A stretch of DNA of 64,000 nucleotides from Rhodobacterales bacterium 52_120_T64 (GTDB taxonomy: Bacteria; Pseudomonadota; Alphaproteobacteria; Rhodobacterales; Rhodobacteraceae), in assembly GCA_002162875.1 (NCBI GenBank), contig MABA01000011.1, positions 1 through 64,000 of the forward strand, written 5' to 3'. Position numbers and translations under genes: made by a program. Of this stretch, positions 63,855-64,000 are shown one piece after another. The notes under the pieces were generated by a model, which was not told where the DNA came from, did not search any database, and saw nothing but the letters and a program-made list of their open reading frames with translations. Positions within the stretch are counted from its first letter, which is position 1, and every line of letters starts with the position of its first letter.

Positions 63855-64000
63855 TGGTGCGGGATTGGAGTATCTTTGAAAAAGAGAAGCCGGATTTTTC
63901 GTCAATAACGCACACAGATTGGGTCTTGGCGGGGCTTTAATCCTAACGTCTCTTTTAGTGTGGGAAAACATGCAGTTACGACACGAACACTTGCGAAATC
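63855..64000. other. Right edge, no supported gene
   Basis: After the sdaA stop there is a short plus-strand frame of 28 codons ([15 protein letters not shown] start at 63854-63856), overlapping the stop in TGATG. It has no ribosome site of its own and is too short to call. No terminator was recognised before the window ends. Confidence 0.3.

Noticed and set aside
63855-63939. 28-codon frame overlapping the sdaA stop
   Set aside because: Too short, no ribosome site, no recognisable family.

Overview
The window looks like a chromosomal segment of a marine alphaproteobacterium of the Rhodobacterales (Roseobacter group), with moderate GC by eye. The evidence is gene content and order rather than a marker gene: gor, hflK, hflC, a DUF2065 protein and a Do-type protease in a row; a BMP-type nucleoside ABC transporter next to cytosine deaminase; a PotABCD-type transporter divergent from creatinase; PilP-like and TadG-like proteins; and a CtrA-type box. 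Most of the window is dense housekeeping and transport metabolism with short gaps.

Layout. Positions 353-6198 (minus strand) hold a nucleoside/nucleobase uptake operon: substrate-binding protein, ATPase, two permeases, then codA. Positions 6500-7720 hold a decayed IS3-family element next to a broken cytochrome c gene. nagB and glmU are divergent around 9.2 kb. From 9.3 to 23.3 kb come glmU, an AlkD-like protein, a glycosyltransferase, an acyl-CoA synthetase, moaA, a FAH-family hydrolase, an alpha/beta hydrolase, tRNA-Tyr, rlmB, a CoA-binding protein, metY and a 761-residue repeat-bearing membrane protein. From 23.1 to 30.2 kb come a zinc-ribbon protein, mgtE, a urate/xanthine-type permease with uraD, and the salvage operon cdd-deoB-add-upp.

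Positions 30295-35468 hold the most unusual locus: four co-directional genes encoding a secreted sulfite-oxidase-fold domain protein, a membrane histidine kinase whose ATP-binding and receiver parts look degenerate, a soluble hybrid kinase (HisKA-HATPase-receiver-Hpt) and an NtrC-type sigma-54 activator. The layout suggests a periplasm-to-transcription phosphorelay that senses through a periplasmic partner protein.

From 35.7 to 51.5 kb there is a possible amine theme: a class III aminotransferase of the putrescine/beta-alanine type, an orphan ParA, a histone-deacetylase-fold amidohydrolase, a GNAT, a 3-ketoacid CoA-transferase pair, xseA, purD, a ferredoxin, a dead rarD, then a polyamine-type ABC transporter divergent from a clear creatinase. 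The last part, 51.6-63.9 kb, holds a GlsB-type membrane protein, a TadG-like protein, a TetR regulator divergent from a DUF4345 protein with matching palindromic operators, an RTX protein behind a perfect CtrA-type box, then the protease-hflC-hflK-gor cluster, rpiA and sdaA.

Calls rest on reading motifs in translated sequence; no database search was possible. Start codons were moved where a Shine-Dalgarno sequence or family length argued for it, and this is stated in each entry.
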